The position numbers were made by a program, and so were the translations under genes. A stretch of 64,000 bases of DNA. Origin: Streptomyces lydicus (GTDB lineage Bacteria; Actinomycetota; Actinomycetes; Streptomycetales; Streptomycetaceae). Position 1 is the stretch's first letter, and every line of letters starts with the position of its first letter. A model generated the notes under the pieces. That model was not told where the DNA came from and did not search any database. It saw only the letters and a program-made list of their open reading frames with translations. Positions 54,277-62,946 of the stretch are shown piece after piece. The stretch covers positions 3,410,001 through 3,474,000 of the forward strand of contig NZ_RDTE01000003.1 of NCBI RefSeq assembly GCF_004125265.1, in the 5' to 3' direction.

Positions 54277-54292
54277 GGTGATTACCATCACA
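54277..54292. promoter_or_regulatory. Crp-like palindrome upstream of sucC
   Basis: GGTGA-N6-TCACA matches the actinobacterial Crp/GlxR pattern TGTGA-N6-TCACA at all but one position and lies about 200 bp upstream of the sucC start. A second TGTGAT half-site is present nearby (reverse complement of 54265-54270). Control of sucCD by a cAMP-receptor-type regulator is inferred. Confidence 0.45.
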
Positions 54293-54400
54293 GATCTTTT
54301 GGCCAAGTTACGCCTTCTCGGGATTTCTGCATGCCGTCGGCCGGTTTGTCGTGAGCTGGATTGCGGTGGGGTGGTTTGCCGGGAGGGGGGTTTGGAGGGG

Positions 54401-54577
54401 CCTGGTCGGCGGGTCCGGGGATCTGATGGGGCGGGGGCTGGGGGTCTGATTGGCGAGGGCTGGGGTCTGCTGATTGGCGGGGGCTGGGGGTCTGATTGTC
54501 GGGGGCTGATTGGCGGGGGCTGATTGGCGGGGGCTCTTTATCGTCGCCATCCGTCGCCATCCGTCGCCATCGTCGCC
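54401..54577. repeat. G-rich minisatellite plus CGTCGCCATC decamer repeats
   Basis: About eight imperfect copies of a CTGATTGGCGGGGG-type unit (14-22 bp spacing) fill 54401-54537. Four copies of CGTCGCCATC follow at 54542-54577. Regular runs of four or more Gs could form G-quadruplexes on the plus strand. Confidence 0.8.
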
Positions 54578-54887
54578 GGAATGCCGTGTGTCGCTTTTCG
54601 ACCGCCTCAGACGATCTTGAAGGGCGAGGCAGTCGGGGCCCCTCCGTGCGAGGCCGTCGGCTCCGCCCTGCGACGGGCCCGTTGTCACTCGGCCTGCGCG
54701 CTCACGTCGCGCATCGCCCGCGGCCTCCTCCCGGTACGCCTCTGTGCGCCCCGCCTCCGGCGATTCCGGTTCCGACGGCACGGGAATCCATGAGGGGAAG
54801 AGGTCCTCAGAAGGCGGGTCCGGAAGGCACCTTGACCCTTCAACTTCCCGCTACGGACACTGTCTTGAGCGCTCACGGATACCTACG

Positions 54888-54956
54888 CATCAGAAGTCAC
54901 ACCCATCAGAAGTCACACGCATCAGGAGACACACGCTTCAGGAGTCACACGCTTCA
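54888..54956. repeat. 16-bp direct-repeat array, 4.2 copies
   Basis: Head-to-tail units of CATCAGAAGTCACACC-type (54888, 54904, 54920, 54936, partial from 54952) end about 150 bp before the amidase start. Units have no spacers, so it is not CRISPR. It could bind a regulator repeatedly. Confidence 0.85.
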
Positions 54957-55103
54957 GGCTTGGTCCCGCTCCTTCTTTCTCGATTTCCCGGTGCCCCCAC
55001 ACCCGGCGCCGGAAGCGACGTACGACGCGGCGGGTCCGGTGCCGGGCAGGGCACAGACCACCGCGGCGGCCGAAGCCGCGGCCGACGCAGGAGGTACGGA
55101 CCG

Positions 55104-55979
55104 ATGGCCACTCCCCTGACCGCGAGCAAGCTCCTCGCGGCGCTGCGCAACGAGGGCCTGGTGGTCCACGAGGTGCGCGACTGGCGTGAGCACAATCGGA
55201 ACGCCAAGGGCCCCTGGGGCCCGGTGAACGGCGTGATGATCCATCACACCGCCACGCAGGGCACCGACAGCACGGTGGACCTGTGTTACGACGGGCGCTC
55301 CGACCTGCCCGGGCCGCTGTGTCACGGCGTGATCGACAAGCAGGGCGAGGTCCATCTCGTCGGCAACGGCCGGGCCAACCACGCCGGGCTGGGCGACGGC
55401 GACGTGCTGCGTGCGGTGATCCACGAGGACGCGGAGCTGCCGCCGGACGACGAAGCGGACACCGACGGCAACCCGCACTTCTACGGCTTCGAATGCATCA
55501 ACCTCGGCGACGGCAAGGACCCCTGGCCCGGGGCACAGCAGGTCGCCATGGAGAAGGCCGCGGCGGCGGTCTGCCGGGCGCACGGCTGGAGCGAACGCTC
55601 GGTGATCGGGCACCTCGAATGGCAGCCGGGGAAGGTCGACCCGCGGGGCGTCGCGATGAACGACCTGCGGGGCCGGATCAAGAAGCGGCTGGCGAAGCCG
55701 GCCGAGGGCGCACCTGAGCCGCAGCAGCCGGCGTACGAGCCGTTCCCCGGCCGCGACTTCTTCCGGTCCGGGACCCGCAGCCCGGTGATCACGGCGATGG
55801 GGAAGCGGCTGGTGGCCGAGGACTGCGACCACTACGAAATCGGCCCCGGTCCGGAGTGGACCGAGGCGGACCGGCAGTCGTACGCGGCCTGGCAGCGCAA
55901 GCTCGGCTTCCATGGCGAGGACGCGGACGGGGTGCCGGGGCGGGTCAGCTGGGAGCGGTTGCGGGTGCCCCGCACATAG
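55104..55979 (+). CDS. Phage-lysin-like N-acetylmuramoyl-L-alanine amidase
   Basis: The 291-residue protein has an Amidase_2/PGRP domain (about residues 20-190) with zinc ligands in VMIHHTATQ and SVIGHLEWQPGKVDPRG. CHGVIDKQGEVHLVGNGRANHAG lies between them. A C-terminal wall-binding repeat follows (FFRSGTRSPVITAMGKRLVAE ... WTEADRQSYAAWQRKLGF ... DADGVPGRVSWERL). It cuts the amide between muramic acid and the stem peptide. No signal peptide is present, as in phage endolysins that need a holin. The ATG at 55104 has AGGAGG upstream. Confidence 0.88.
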   Translation: MATPLTASKLLAALRNEGLVVHEVRDWREHNRNAKGPWGPVNGVMIHHTATQGTDSTVDLCYDGRSDLPGPLCHGVIDKQGEVHLVGNGRANHAGLGDGDVLRAVIHEDAELPPDDEADTDGNPHFYGFECINLGDGKDPWPGAQQVAMEKAAAAVCRAHGWSERSVIGHLEWQPGKVDPRGVAMNDLRGRIKKRLAKPAEGAPEPQQPAYEPFPGRDFFRSGTRSPVITAMGKRLVAEDCDHYEIGPGPEWTEADRQSYAAWQRKLGFHGEDADGVPGRVSWERLRVPRT

Positions 55980-56018
55980 CCCGGGAGCCCGTAGCCCGGC
56001 GGGTAGTCCGTAGCCAGC

Positions 56019-56049
<31 letters not shown>

Positions 56050-56176
56050 TCCAACGCGTAGCTCTGGACGGCTCGTTGGCGCACCGGGGGGCTAAGGAAG
56101 CGGTGCGGTGGCGGGCGGCGCGGTGGGGCGGCGCGGTGGTGATGCGGTGCTGCGGTCGTGGGGTGGAAACACCAAG

Positions 56177-56211
56177 GCCGGGCGGCCCTCCCCCACAGAG
56201 GTCCGCCCGGC
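56177..56211 (-). terminator. Terminator of the VPSVPA-repeat gene
   Basis: A 9-bp stem (56177-56185 / 56203-56211) with a 17-nt loop lies about 65 nt beyond the 56277 stop. A second GC-rich dyad lies close to the stop at about 56233-56252. Confidence 0.6.
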
Positions 56212-56276
56212 TGTTCATGGGTGTTCCGGCTTCGGCCGCCGCCGCGGCCGAGGTCCGGTGGTGTCGGCCTGAGGCC

Positions 56277-57836
56277 TCAGACCGCCTGGACCGGGAGGGT
56301 CGGCAGCGCCGGGATGTTGGCGGCGTTGGTCAGGTCGGCCAGGTTGGCGGGCACGGCCGGGAGGGCCGGCGCGGCCGGAACGGCAACGGCGTCGGTCAGG
56401 TTGGCCGGGACGGCCGGGAGGGCGTTGGTCACGTGGGCCGGGACGGCGGGCACGGCCGGGAGGGCGTCGGTCACGTGGGCCGGGACGGCGGGCACGGACG
56501 GGACGGCCGGGAGGGCGTCAGTCACGTGGGCGGGCACGGCGGGCACGGCGGGCACGGACGGGACGGCCGGCACGGACGGGACGGCCGGCACGGACGGGAC
56601 GGCCGGCACGGACGGGACGGCCGGCACGGACGGGACGGCCGGCACGGACGGGACGGCCGGCACGGACGGGACGGAAGGGACGGAAGGAACGGCCGGCACC
56701 GACTTCACCGGGGCCAGGCCCCGCACACCGGCGACGGCCTGGCCGGCGGTGCCCTGCGCGTCGGTCGCGACCACGGCGGCCAGACCCTGCGCGAACGGGG
56801 TGGCGTCAGCGGCCGCGCCCCGGGCGAACGCCACGGTGTCGGTCGCCTTGCCCTGGACGAACGGCGCCGCGTCGCCGGCCACACCCTGCGCGAACGGGAC
56901 CGCGTCGCCGGCCACACCCTGGGCGAAGGGCACCGCGTCGGCGGCAGCACCCTGCGCGAACAGCTGCGCCTGGCCGCCGACCGTGATCACGAACGGGGTG
57001 GCCTGGCCTGCCGCGTCACCGGCGAGGTGACCGGCACCGCCGACCGCGTCCTGCGCGACCGGCACGACCTTGACGACGACCCGGCGGGCGACGGGCGGCA
57101 GCACGTCGGAGGCCGCCTTGCCGACGACCGGACGGGCGGTGGCAAGCCCGCCCTGGACCGGCTTCGTCAGCTGCTCGGGACGGATGCCCGCACCGGCGAG
57201 ACCGGCCAGCAGATTGTCGACCGAGCCCGGAGCCTTGGGCAGCGCGGGGGCCTTGGGCAGCGCCGGGGTGCCGGGCAGGCCCTGGGGCAGGTGGGCGGAC
57301 GGGACGCCCGGGGTGGCGGGCAGCGACGGGACGGAGGGCAGCGTGCCCTGCGCCAGACGGCCGGCCTTGCCCAGGTCGGCGGCCTTGGCGGCCTTCTTGA
57401 CGGCCTTGGCGGCCTTCTTGGCCTTCTTCAGGTCGGCGGCCTTGCGCACCTCACCGGTCTTCGGCAGGCCGGCGCCGTGGGCCTGCTTGCGCACGCCGTC
57501 CACCGCGCCGGTCAGGTCGCCGGCCTGCGGCAGCTTGCCGGTGGGCAGGTCCTGGGTGGTCACATCGCCGCCGAGGACACCGGTGGCCTTGCCCGCCGCG
57601 CCCTTGGCGGTCGAGGTGGCGGTCTTGGCGGTCGTGGTGACGGTCTTGGCCGTCTTCGTCACGGTGCCGGCCGCGTCACCGGTGGGCAGCTGCTTCGCCG
57701 TGCCGGTCACCGTGCCGGCGGCCGGCAGGTCCGAACCGACGGGCAGTTCGGCGGCGTTGGCGGCGACGGAGCCCAGGGCCCACAGCCCGGTGGCGGCGGT
57801 GGCAACGACGATGGAACGGCGGATGTTCGAGCGCAT
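56277..57836 (-). CDS. Exported Val-Pro repeat protein
   Basis: The 519-residue protein has a signal peptide (SNIRRSIVVATAATGLWALGSVAANA, cleavage near residue 28). Thr/Ala/Lys-rich stretches (KKAKKAAKAVKKAAKAADLGKAG) and several FAQGVAGDAVPF repeats follow, then a long run of VPSVPA repeats with DALPAVPAHVT spacers. It has no known enzyme domain. The repeats are extended and flexible, fitting a wall-spanning or aerial-surface protein. The ATG at 57836 has GAAGGA 10 nt upstream. It may be the last of a group of minus-strand exported-protein genes. Confidence 0.82.
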   Translation of the reverse strand: MRSNIRRSIVVATAATGLWALGSVAANAAELPVGSDLPAAGTVTGTAKQLPTGDAAGTVTKTAKTVTTTAKTATSTAKGAAGKATGVLGGDVTTQDLPTGKLPQAGDLTGAVDGVRKQAHGAGLPKTGEVRKAADLKKAKKAAKAVKKAAKAADLGKAGRLAQGTLPSVPSLPATPGVPSAHLPQGLPGTPALPKAPALPKAPGSVDNLLAGLAGAGIRPEQLTKPVQGGLATARPVVGKAASDVLPPVARRVVVKVVPVAQDAVGGAGHLAGDAAGQATPFVITVGGQAQLFAQGAAADAVPFAQGVAGDAVPFAQGVAGDAAPFVQGKATDTVAFARGAAADATPFAQGLAAVVATDAQGTAGQAVAGVRGLAPVKSVPAVPSVPSVPSVPAVPSVPAVPSVPAVPSVPAVPSVPAVPSVPAVPSVPAVPAVPAHVTDALPAVPSVPAVPAHVTDALPAVPAVPAHVTNALPAVPANLTDAVAVPAAPALPAVPANLADLTNAANIPALPTLPVQAV

Positions 57837-57929
57837 GGAGGTGAAGTCCTTCGAATTCAAAAGGGGTGAAAGGGCAGACCTGTCCCGCCCCCGCGCGGCA
57901 GGTCGGTTACAGACGCGGAGCGGTCTGCC

Positions 57930-58844
57930 CTAGCCCGGGAATTCGAGGATTTCTTCGGCACGCCGACGCGTCGGAGCGCCATCGGCCGTGCGGACGCCAC
58001 CGGGCAGGAGCCGGAAGCGCAGGGGGTCCGCCGGGGCGGCGACATGCTGGTCCCCGCCACGGGGGCCGTGACCGTCACCGGCGGTGTGCGAGGCAGGCGC
58101 CACCGGAGCCTGCGGGCACGGTCCCGGAAGGCCGTTGCGGCCCGGGGCGTGCTGTTCGTGGGCGGCGGCCGAGGGGTGCTCGGCGGCCGGCTTGTGCAGG
58201 CGGCCGGCAACGTCCGACGACGGCACGGCGTACGGGCCGGCGGCCCGGTCAGCGGTCCGCGGACCGGCCGGCTGTGCCTTGCCCGGCGTACGACCGTGCT
58301 GGTGCGTCGCGCCGTCTCCGGAGCCTCCGTTGTGCTCACCGGACGGGAGGTGCACGGGCAGCGCGGCGCCTGCCGAGTCCCCGACCTCCCGTACGACACG
58401 GTTCACCGGCCGGGTGATCCGGTCGGTGACCGGCGCGGCCTGCTCGGCGGCGGGCCGTACGGCCTTGGCCACCGCGTCGGACGTGGCGTGGGCGTGCTCG
58501 GCGAGCTTCGCGCCGGACGCCTTGCCCTGCCGCTGGAGCGCGGCCTTGGAGCCGGACAGCTCGTTCGCCGCCCCGTCCCGGGTGGCGGCCCGGTCCGGGG
58601 TGGACGCCTCGGACGCGGCCTTGGCCGGGGTTGCCACCCCGGTCAGCTCCGCGCTCCGCGTGCGGTCGTCGGCATGGGCGCCGGGACCGAAGGCGAAGCC
58701 GAGGGCGACGAAGCCCACCAGGAAGAGCCCGGCCAGCAGCGCACGCCGCGCGGCCACGGCGCGCGGGAGGCGCACGGCGGCAGGCAGGGCGAGCACAGCA
58801 GACAAGGAGGGACCTTCCCCTACGGACGGGGACAGCCGGGACAT
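57930..58844 (-). CDS. Exported hypothetical protein
   Basis: The 304-residue protein has a long signal or anchor segment (RRALLAGLFLVGFVALGFAFGPGAHADD, about residues 33-60). It then has Ala/Thr-rich helical sequence and a His/Gly/Pro-rich end (GEHNGGSGDGATHQHGRTPGKAQPAG). No domain is recognised. The stop lies 93 bp before the VPSVPA protein start in the same direction, and both are exported low-complexity proteins, so they may act together at the envelope. Confidence 0.75.
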   Translation of the reverse strand: MSRLSPSVGEGPSLSAVLALPAAVRLPRAVAARRALLAGLFLVGFVALGFAFGPGAHADDRTRSAELTGVATPAKAASEASTPDRAATRDGAANELSGSKAALQRQGKASGAKLAEHAHATSDAVAKAVRPAAEQAAPVTDRITRPVNRVVREVGDSAGAALPVHLPSGEHNGGSGDGATHQHGRTPGKAQPAGPRTADRAAGPYAVPSSDVAGRLHKPAAEHPSAAAHEQHAPGRNGLPGPCPQAPVAPASHTAGDGHGPRGGDQHVAAPADPLRFRLLPGGVRTADGAPTRRRAEEILEFPG

Positions 58845-58939
58845 GCGTCCTCGGCGTCACGCGCGTCGCGGGCGATCGAGCGATGGCCTGATCCTTGCAT
58901 GAGCAGCCAGGTGCCACGCAAGTCCCCCCGGGGGTCCTG

Positions 58940-60295
58940 TCACCGTTGCTCCGCCATGTCCGGTATGGGCAGCGGCCTTTTTTCGATCGCGGCCGCCATT
59001 ACGTCGGGAAACAGATCCGGAGTGCAGGCGAACGCCGGTGCGCCCAGGGCCGCGAGGGCGGCGGCGTGGTCGCGGTCGTATGCGGGCGCCCCTTCGTCCG
59101 AGAGCGCGAGCAAGGTCACGAACTGCACCCCGGACGCCTTCATCGCGGCGACCCGCTTGAGCATCTCGTCCCGGATGCCGCCCTCGTAGAGGTCGCTGAT
59201 GAGGACGACGACGGTTTCGGTGGGGCGGGTGATGCGGGACTGGCAGTAGGCGAGCGCACGGTTGATGTCCGTGCCGCCGCCGAGCTGGGTCCCGAAGAGG
59301 ACGTCCACCGGGTCGTCCAGTTGGTCCGTCAGATCGACGACCGAGGTGTCGAAGACGACGAGCCGGGTGTCGAGGGCCCGCATGGAGGCGAGCACCGCGC
59401 CGAACACCGAGGCGTAGACGACCGAGGCGGCCATCGAACCGGACTGGTCGATGCAGAGCACCACGTCCTTCTTCACCGACTGCGCCGCGCGGCCGTAGCC
59501 GATCAGCCGCTCGGGGACGACCGTGCGGTACTCCGGGAGGTAGTTCTTGAGGTTCGCCCGGATCGTGCGGTCCCAGTCGATATCGCGATGACGTGGCCGA
59601 CTGATCCGGGCGGAGCGGTCCAACGCGCCGGTGAGGGTGGCGCGGGTGCGCTGCGCCAGCTTCTTCTCCAGCTGCTCGACGACCTTGCGGACGACGGCGC
59701 GGGCGGTCTCCTTGGTCGTCTCCGGCATGACTTTGTTGAGCGAGAGCAGGGTGCCCACCAGATGCACATCCGCCTCGACGGCCTCCAGCATCTCCGGCTC
59801 CAGCAGCAGCGCGGACAGCCCCAGCCGGTCGATGGCGTCCCGCTGCATCACCTGCACCACGGAGGACGGGAAGTACGTACGGATGTCGCCGAGCCAGCGC
59901 GCCACCCCGGGCGCCGACGCCCCGAGCCCCGCCGAGCGCCGGCCGCCGGGCGCCGTGCCGCCGCTGCCCTTCTCCCGGCCGTAGAGCGAGGCCAGCGCCC
60001 CGTCCATCGCCGCGTCCCGCCCCCGGAGTTCACACCCCGTCCCGTCCGCACCGCCACCGCCGAGCACCAGCCGCCAGCGGCGGAGCCGTTCGGCTTCGGG
60101 GGCGGGGGTGGTCGTGGGGGCGGTCGTGGGGGCCGTCTTGGGGTTCGTCTTGGGGGCCGCAGTCGTGTTCGTTGCTGTCGCCGGGGCGGTGGTCGTGGCC
60201 GTCGCCCGCGCCGGCGCCGGATCGGTGGCCGTATCCGTCGTCATCGGGTCCGGTGTCGTGTGGGTCATGTCCGTGCCCCCGGTCGTATGGGTCAT
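58940..60295 (-). CDS. VWA domain-containing protein (CoxE-like)
   Basis: The 451-residue protein starts with a Thr/Ala/Pro low-complexity tract (MTHTTGG/MTHTTPD from a 30-bp duplication). It then has a helical middle domain and a C-terminal von Willebrand factor A domain with the metal site CIDQSGSMAAS, a second loop GGGTDINRAL and VVVLISDLYEGG. VWA proteins of this type partner with MoxR ATPases in remodelling or chelatase complexes. The ATG overlaps the DUF5682 stop (ATGA), so the three genes form one translationally coupled unit. Confidence 0.9.
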   Translation of the reverse strand: MTHTTGGTDMTHTTPDPMTTDTATDPAPARATATTTAPATATNTTAAPKTNPKTAPTTAPTTTPAPEAERLRRWRLVLGGGGADGTGCELRGRDAAMDGALASLYGREKGSGGTAPGGRRSAGLGASAPGVARWLGDIRTYFPSSVVQVMQRDAIDRLGLSALLLEPEMLEAVEADVHLVGTLLSLNKVMPETTKETARAVVRKVVEQLEKKLAQRTRATLTGALDRSARISRPRHRDIDWDRTIRANLKNYLPEYRTVVPERLIGYGRAAQSVKKDVVLCIDQSGSMAASVVYASVFGAVLASMRALDTRLVVFDTSVVDLTDQLDDPVDVLFGTQLGGGTDINRALAYCQSRITRPTETVVVLISDLYEGGIRDEMLKRVAAMKASGVQFVTLLALSDEGAPAYDRDHAAALAALGAPAFACTPDLFPDVMAAAIEKRPLPIPDMAEQR

Positions 60296-62946
60296 GTCCG
60301 TGCCCCCGTGAGGTCGTTGGCCGGTCGGGTGGTGTCCGGTGGGTCGTCGTCCGGCCGCTCGCCGGGCTCGTCGCCGAAGCCGGGCGCCCCAATGCCCAGC
60401 AGCAGGCGCAGGGTGGGGAGGACGGCCGCGGCGCGGTCGCGGTCCAGGCCGGGGCCGAAACCGGGGGCGGCGGCGTCCGGTGCCGCGCCTGACGGGTGGC
60501 AGGACGGGGCCGTGGGGCCGCGGCGGACCAGTTCGCCGAGGGTGCGCCGCACACCGGACTCGTACTCCGCGAAGGTCCGGCGCAGCAGCGGCAGGACGTC
60601 CGTGAACGCGGTGTCCGGCACACCGGTCAGCCAGCCGTCGACCAGCGCGAGCAGCCGTTCGTCATGGACCAGCAGCATGCCGCCGTCCCCGCCGCCGACG
60701 AAGCCCTCGTTCCAGCCGGCGGCATCGGTGGGCGGGGTGCCCGGCGAGAAGGCGAGCCCCATCAGCCGCTCCGCTCCCCCGTCGCCCAACTCCCCTTCGT
60801 CGAGCAGAAGTCTGGCCGCCCGCCCGCGGATCAGGCCCGGTACGGCATCCCGTTCGCTCACCGCCCGGAGCGCCCTGACCCACCGGGTCCGCAGCTGCTG
60901 CGGTCCGGGAGGCGGCATGGCCTGGGGGCCGGGCTGCGGTACGGCCTGGGGGCCGGGCTGCGGTACGGCCTGGGGGCCGGGCTGCGGTACGGCCTGGGGG
61001 CCGGTCTCCGGTCCCGTCTCCGGTCCCGTCTCTGATTCGGTCTCCAGTCCCGTCTCTGGTTCGGTCTCCAGTCCCGTCTCTGGTTCGGTCTCCGGTCCCG
61101 TCTGCTGCCCGGGCTGCGGCTGGCCGAGGAGGCCGACGGCCTGGTGGGTGGCGTCGAGATGGCCGCGCATTTCGGCGGCGCCGTCGGCATCCAGGCCCAG
61201 GCAGGCGGGTGGCAGTCCGACGAAGACCCGCTCGGCCAGACCCGTCGCCACCTCGCGCAGCGCCGCGGCGTCCGTGCCGCGCACATCGCCGTAGCGCACG
61301 GACCGTACGAGGGCGGGCAGCGCCTGGGCGAGATGTCCCACGTCCGCGTCCAGCGCCGCACGGTCCGACAGCGCCCGCATCACCACCGGGAGGGCATCGG
61401 GGAGTCCGGCCAGCAGGCAGCGCTCGGCGAGAGCCGTGATCTCGGCGAGCGTGGCCGCCTCCGATGCCTCGGACGCGGCCTTGGCGGTGGCGGCCGAGAG
61501 GACGGTCGTGCCCCAGATACCGGCCTCCGCGACCCGCACCGACAGTTCGGGCTCCCAGCGCAGCCGCCAGGTCTCCCGGAACGTGCCGGTGCTGCCGCGG
61601 GAACGGCCGGGCTCGCCCCACGGGATGCCGAGCAACCGGAGCCGGTGCAGCAGGCGGCTGCGGCGGGCGTCGGTCTCCTTGCGCAGGTCCAGCTCCAGTT
61701 CCCGTTCCGGGGCCTCCGGTTTGAGCCGCAGGGTGCGCTGGCTGCGGGTGAGGTCCCGTTGCAGCGGCACGGCGGGGGCGTCCTGGGGGACCTCGCCCAG
61801 CACCTCCCCCACCACCAGCCGGTCGTGGATCAGCGAGGACGGGGCATCGGAGCCGTCCCCCATCACGGCCCGGACCGCGTCGTTCAGTTCGGTCAGGCCG
61901 GCCAGCGGGCGGCCGCGTACCGTGGCCAGCCCCTCGGCGAGCCGCACGGCCTCGATGACATGCGCCGACGAGACCGCGTAGTCCTCTTCCCTGAGCAGCC
62001 CGGCGACCTTGGTCAGCCAGCGTTCCACGGGGCGGTCGGGGGCGCCGAAGAGATGGCCGTACCAGCCCGGCGAGGCGATACCGGCGCCGTAGCCGCTGTG
62101 CCGGGAGAGCCGTCGGTGCGTCCAGGGCACCCAGGTCACCGCCGTCTTCACCTTCGGAAGGCCCTTGAGCAGCTGCCGGTCGGCGGCCACGGTGGTGCGC
62201 CGCGCCAGGGCCGGTACATGCCAGGCACCGCACACCACGGCGATACCGTCCCCGAACTCCCTTCGGGCGGCGCGCAGCCGCAGCCGCATATGGGCCTCGC
62301 GCACCGGATCACGGTCATGGCCGCCGTCCCCGTACGCCTCGCGCAGCGCCCCCATCGCCTCGGCCAGCGCCGCGAACGGGGCCAGCGCATCCGCACCGGC
62401 GCCCCCTCCGGTCCCCACTCCGGTCCCCGGTCCTCCCGCGCCCCCGCGGTGTTCGACCACGTCCTCCCACCAGCGCTCGGGATCGTCGTACCCGGCCGCC
62501 TCGGCCAGCACCCGGATCGGATCGACCCGTACCTCTGCCTCGTCGGGTGCCGCTGCCTGCTCCTGTCCGGCGGCCGGAGGCTCGTCGGCCGGCCTCCCCT
62601 CGGTCACCGGCTCCTCACCGTCCCCCATCGCCAGCGAGTGCGCCGCGGGCAGGTCGATGAAGCGGACGGGGACGCCGCGCTCCAGTGCCCAGCGCATCGC
62701 CACCCACTCCGGGGAGAACTCGGCCAGCGGCCAGAACGTCGCACGGCCGGGGTCGTCCTGTGCGTGGGCGAGCAGCGCGACGGGCGGACGCATCTCCTCG
62801 TGGGCGGCCAGCGGCAGCAGCGCGTCCGCCTCCGGTGGCCCCTCGATCAGGACCGCGTCCGGCGTGCACTGGTCGAGGGCGGCACGCACCGCCCGCGCCG
62901 AGCCGGGGCCGTGATGCCGCACCCCGAGCAGCACCGGCCCGGTCAT
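60292..62946 (-). CDS. DUF5682 family protein
   Basis: The 884-residue protein begins VLLGVRHHGPGSARAVRAALDQCTPDAVLIEGPPEADALLPL, the DUF5682 start that resembles an erythromycin-esterase/TraB-like enzyme core with HH and E motifs. GDGIAVVCGAWHVPAL is a later conserved block. A Gly/Pro/Glu/Thr repeat linker (about residues 610-680) is encoded by tandem DNA repeats (60905-61105). Its partners are the MoxR ATPase (upstream) and VWA protein (downstream), both overlapping by 4 nt. Function is unknown. Confidence 0.88.
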   Translation of the reverse strand: MTGPVLLGVRHHGPGSARAVRAALDQCTPDAVLIEGPPEADALLPLAAHEEMRPPVALLAHAQDDPGRATFWPLAEFSPEWVAMRWALERGVPVRFIDLPAAHSLAMGDGEEPVTEGRPADEPPAAGQEQAAAPDEAEVRVDPIRVLAEAAGYDDPERWWEDVVEHRGGAGGPGTGVGTGGGAGADALAPFAALAEAMGALREAYGDGGHDRDPVREAHMRLRLRAARREFGDGIAVVCGAWHVPALARRTTVAADRQLLKGLPKVKTAVTWVPWTHRRLSRHSGYGAGIASPGWYGHLFGAPDRPVERWLTKVAGLLREEDYAVSSAHVIEAVRLAEGLATVRGRPLAGLTELNDAVRAVMGDGSDAPSSLIHDRLVVGEVLGEVPQDAPAVPLQRDLTRSQRTLRLKPEAPERELELDLRKETDARRSRLLHRLRLLGIPWGEPGRSRGSTGTFRETWRLRWEPELSVRVAEAGIWGTTVLSAATAKAASEASEAATLAEITALAERCLLAGLPDALPVVMRALSDRAALDADVGHLAQALPALVRSVRYGDVRGTDAAALREVATGLAERVFVGLPPACLGLDADGAAEMRGHLDATHQAVGLLGQPQPGQQTGPETEPETGLETEPETGLETESETGPETGPETGPQAVPQPGPQAVPQPGPQAVPQPGPQAMPPPGPQQLRTRWVRALRAVSERDAVPGLIRGRAARLLLDEGELGDGGAERLMGLAFSPGTPPTDAAGWNEGFVGGGDGGMLLVHDERLLALVDGWLTGVPDTAFTDVLPLLRRTFAEYESGVRRTLGELVRRGPTAPSCHPSGAAPDAAAPGFGPGLDRDRAAAVLPTLRLLLGIGAPGFGDEPGERPDDDPPDTTRPANDLTGART

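Larger units (their letters stand above)
54082..55103. other. Long repeat-rich spacer between sucC and amidase, 1,022 bp
   Basis: From left to right it holds the sucC leader, a Crp-like palindrome (54277-54292), a G-rich minisatellite (about 54401-54537), a CGTCGCCATC decamer repeat (54542-54577), about 300 bp without recognisable features, and a 16-bp direct-repeat array (54888-54956). The amidase ribosome site AGGAGG is at 54089+1000. Open frames here have no ribosome sites or family resemblance. Confidence 0.55.

Noticed and set aside
54888..54956. CRISPR array
   Set aside because: The 16-bp units abut each other without unique spacers and no cas genes are nearby.
54496..55119. Open frames between sucC and the amidase (up to 207 aa)
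   Set aside because: They run through tandem repeats, have no ribosome sites and no recognisable domain.
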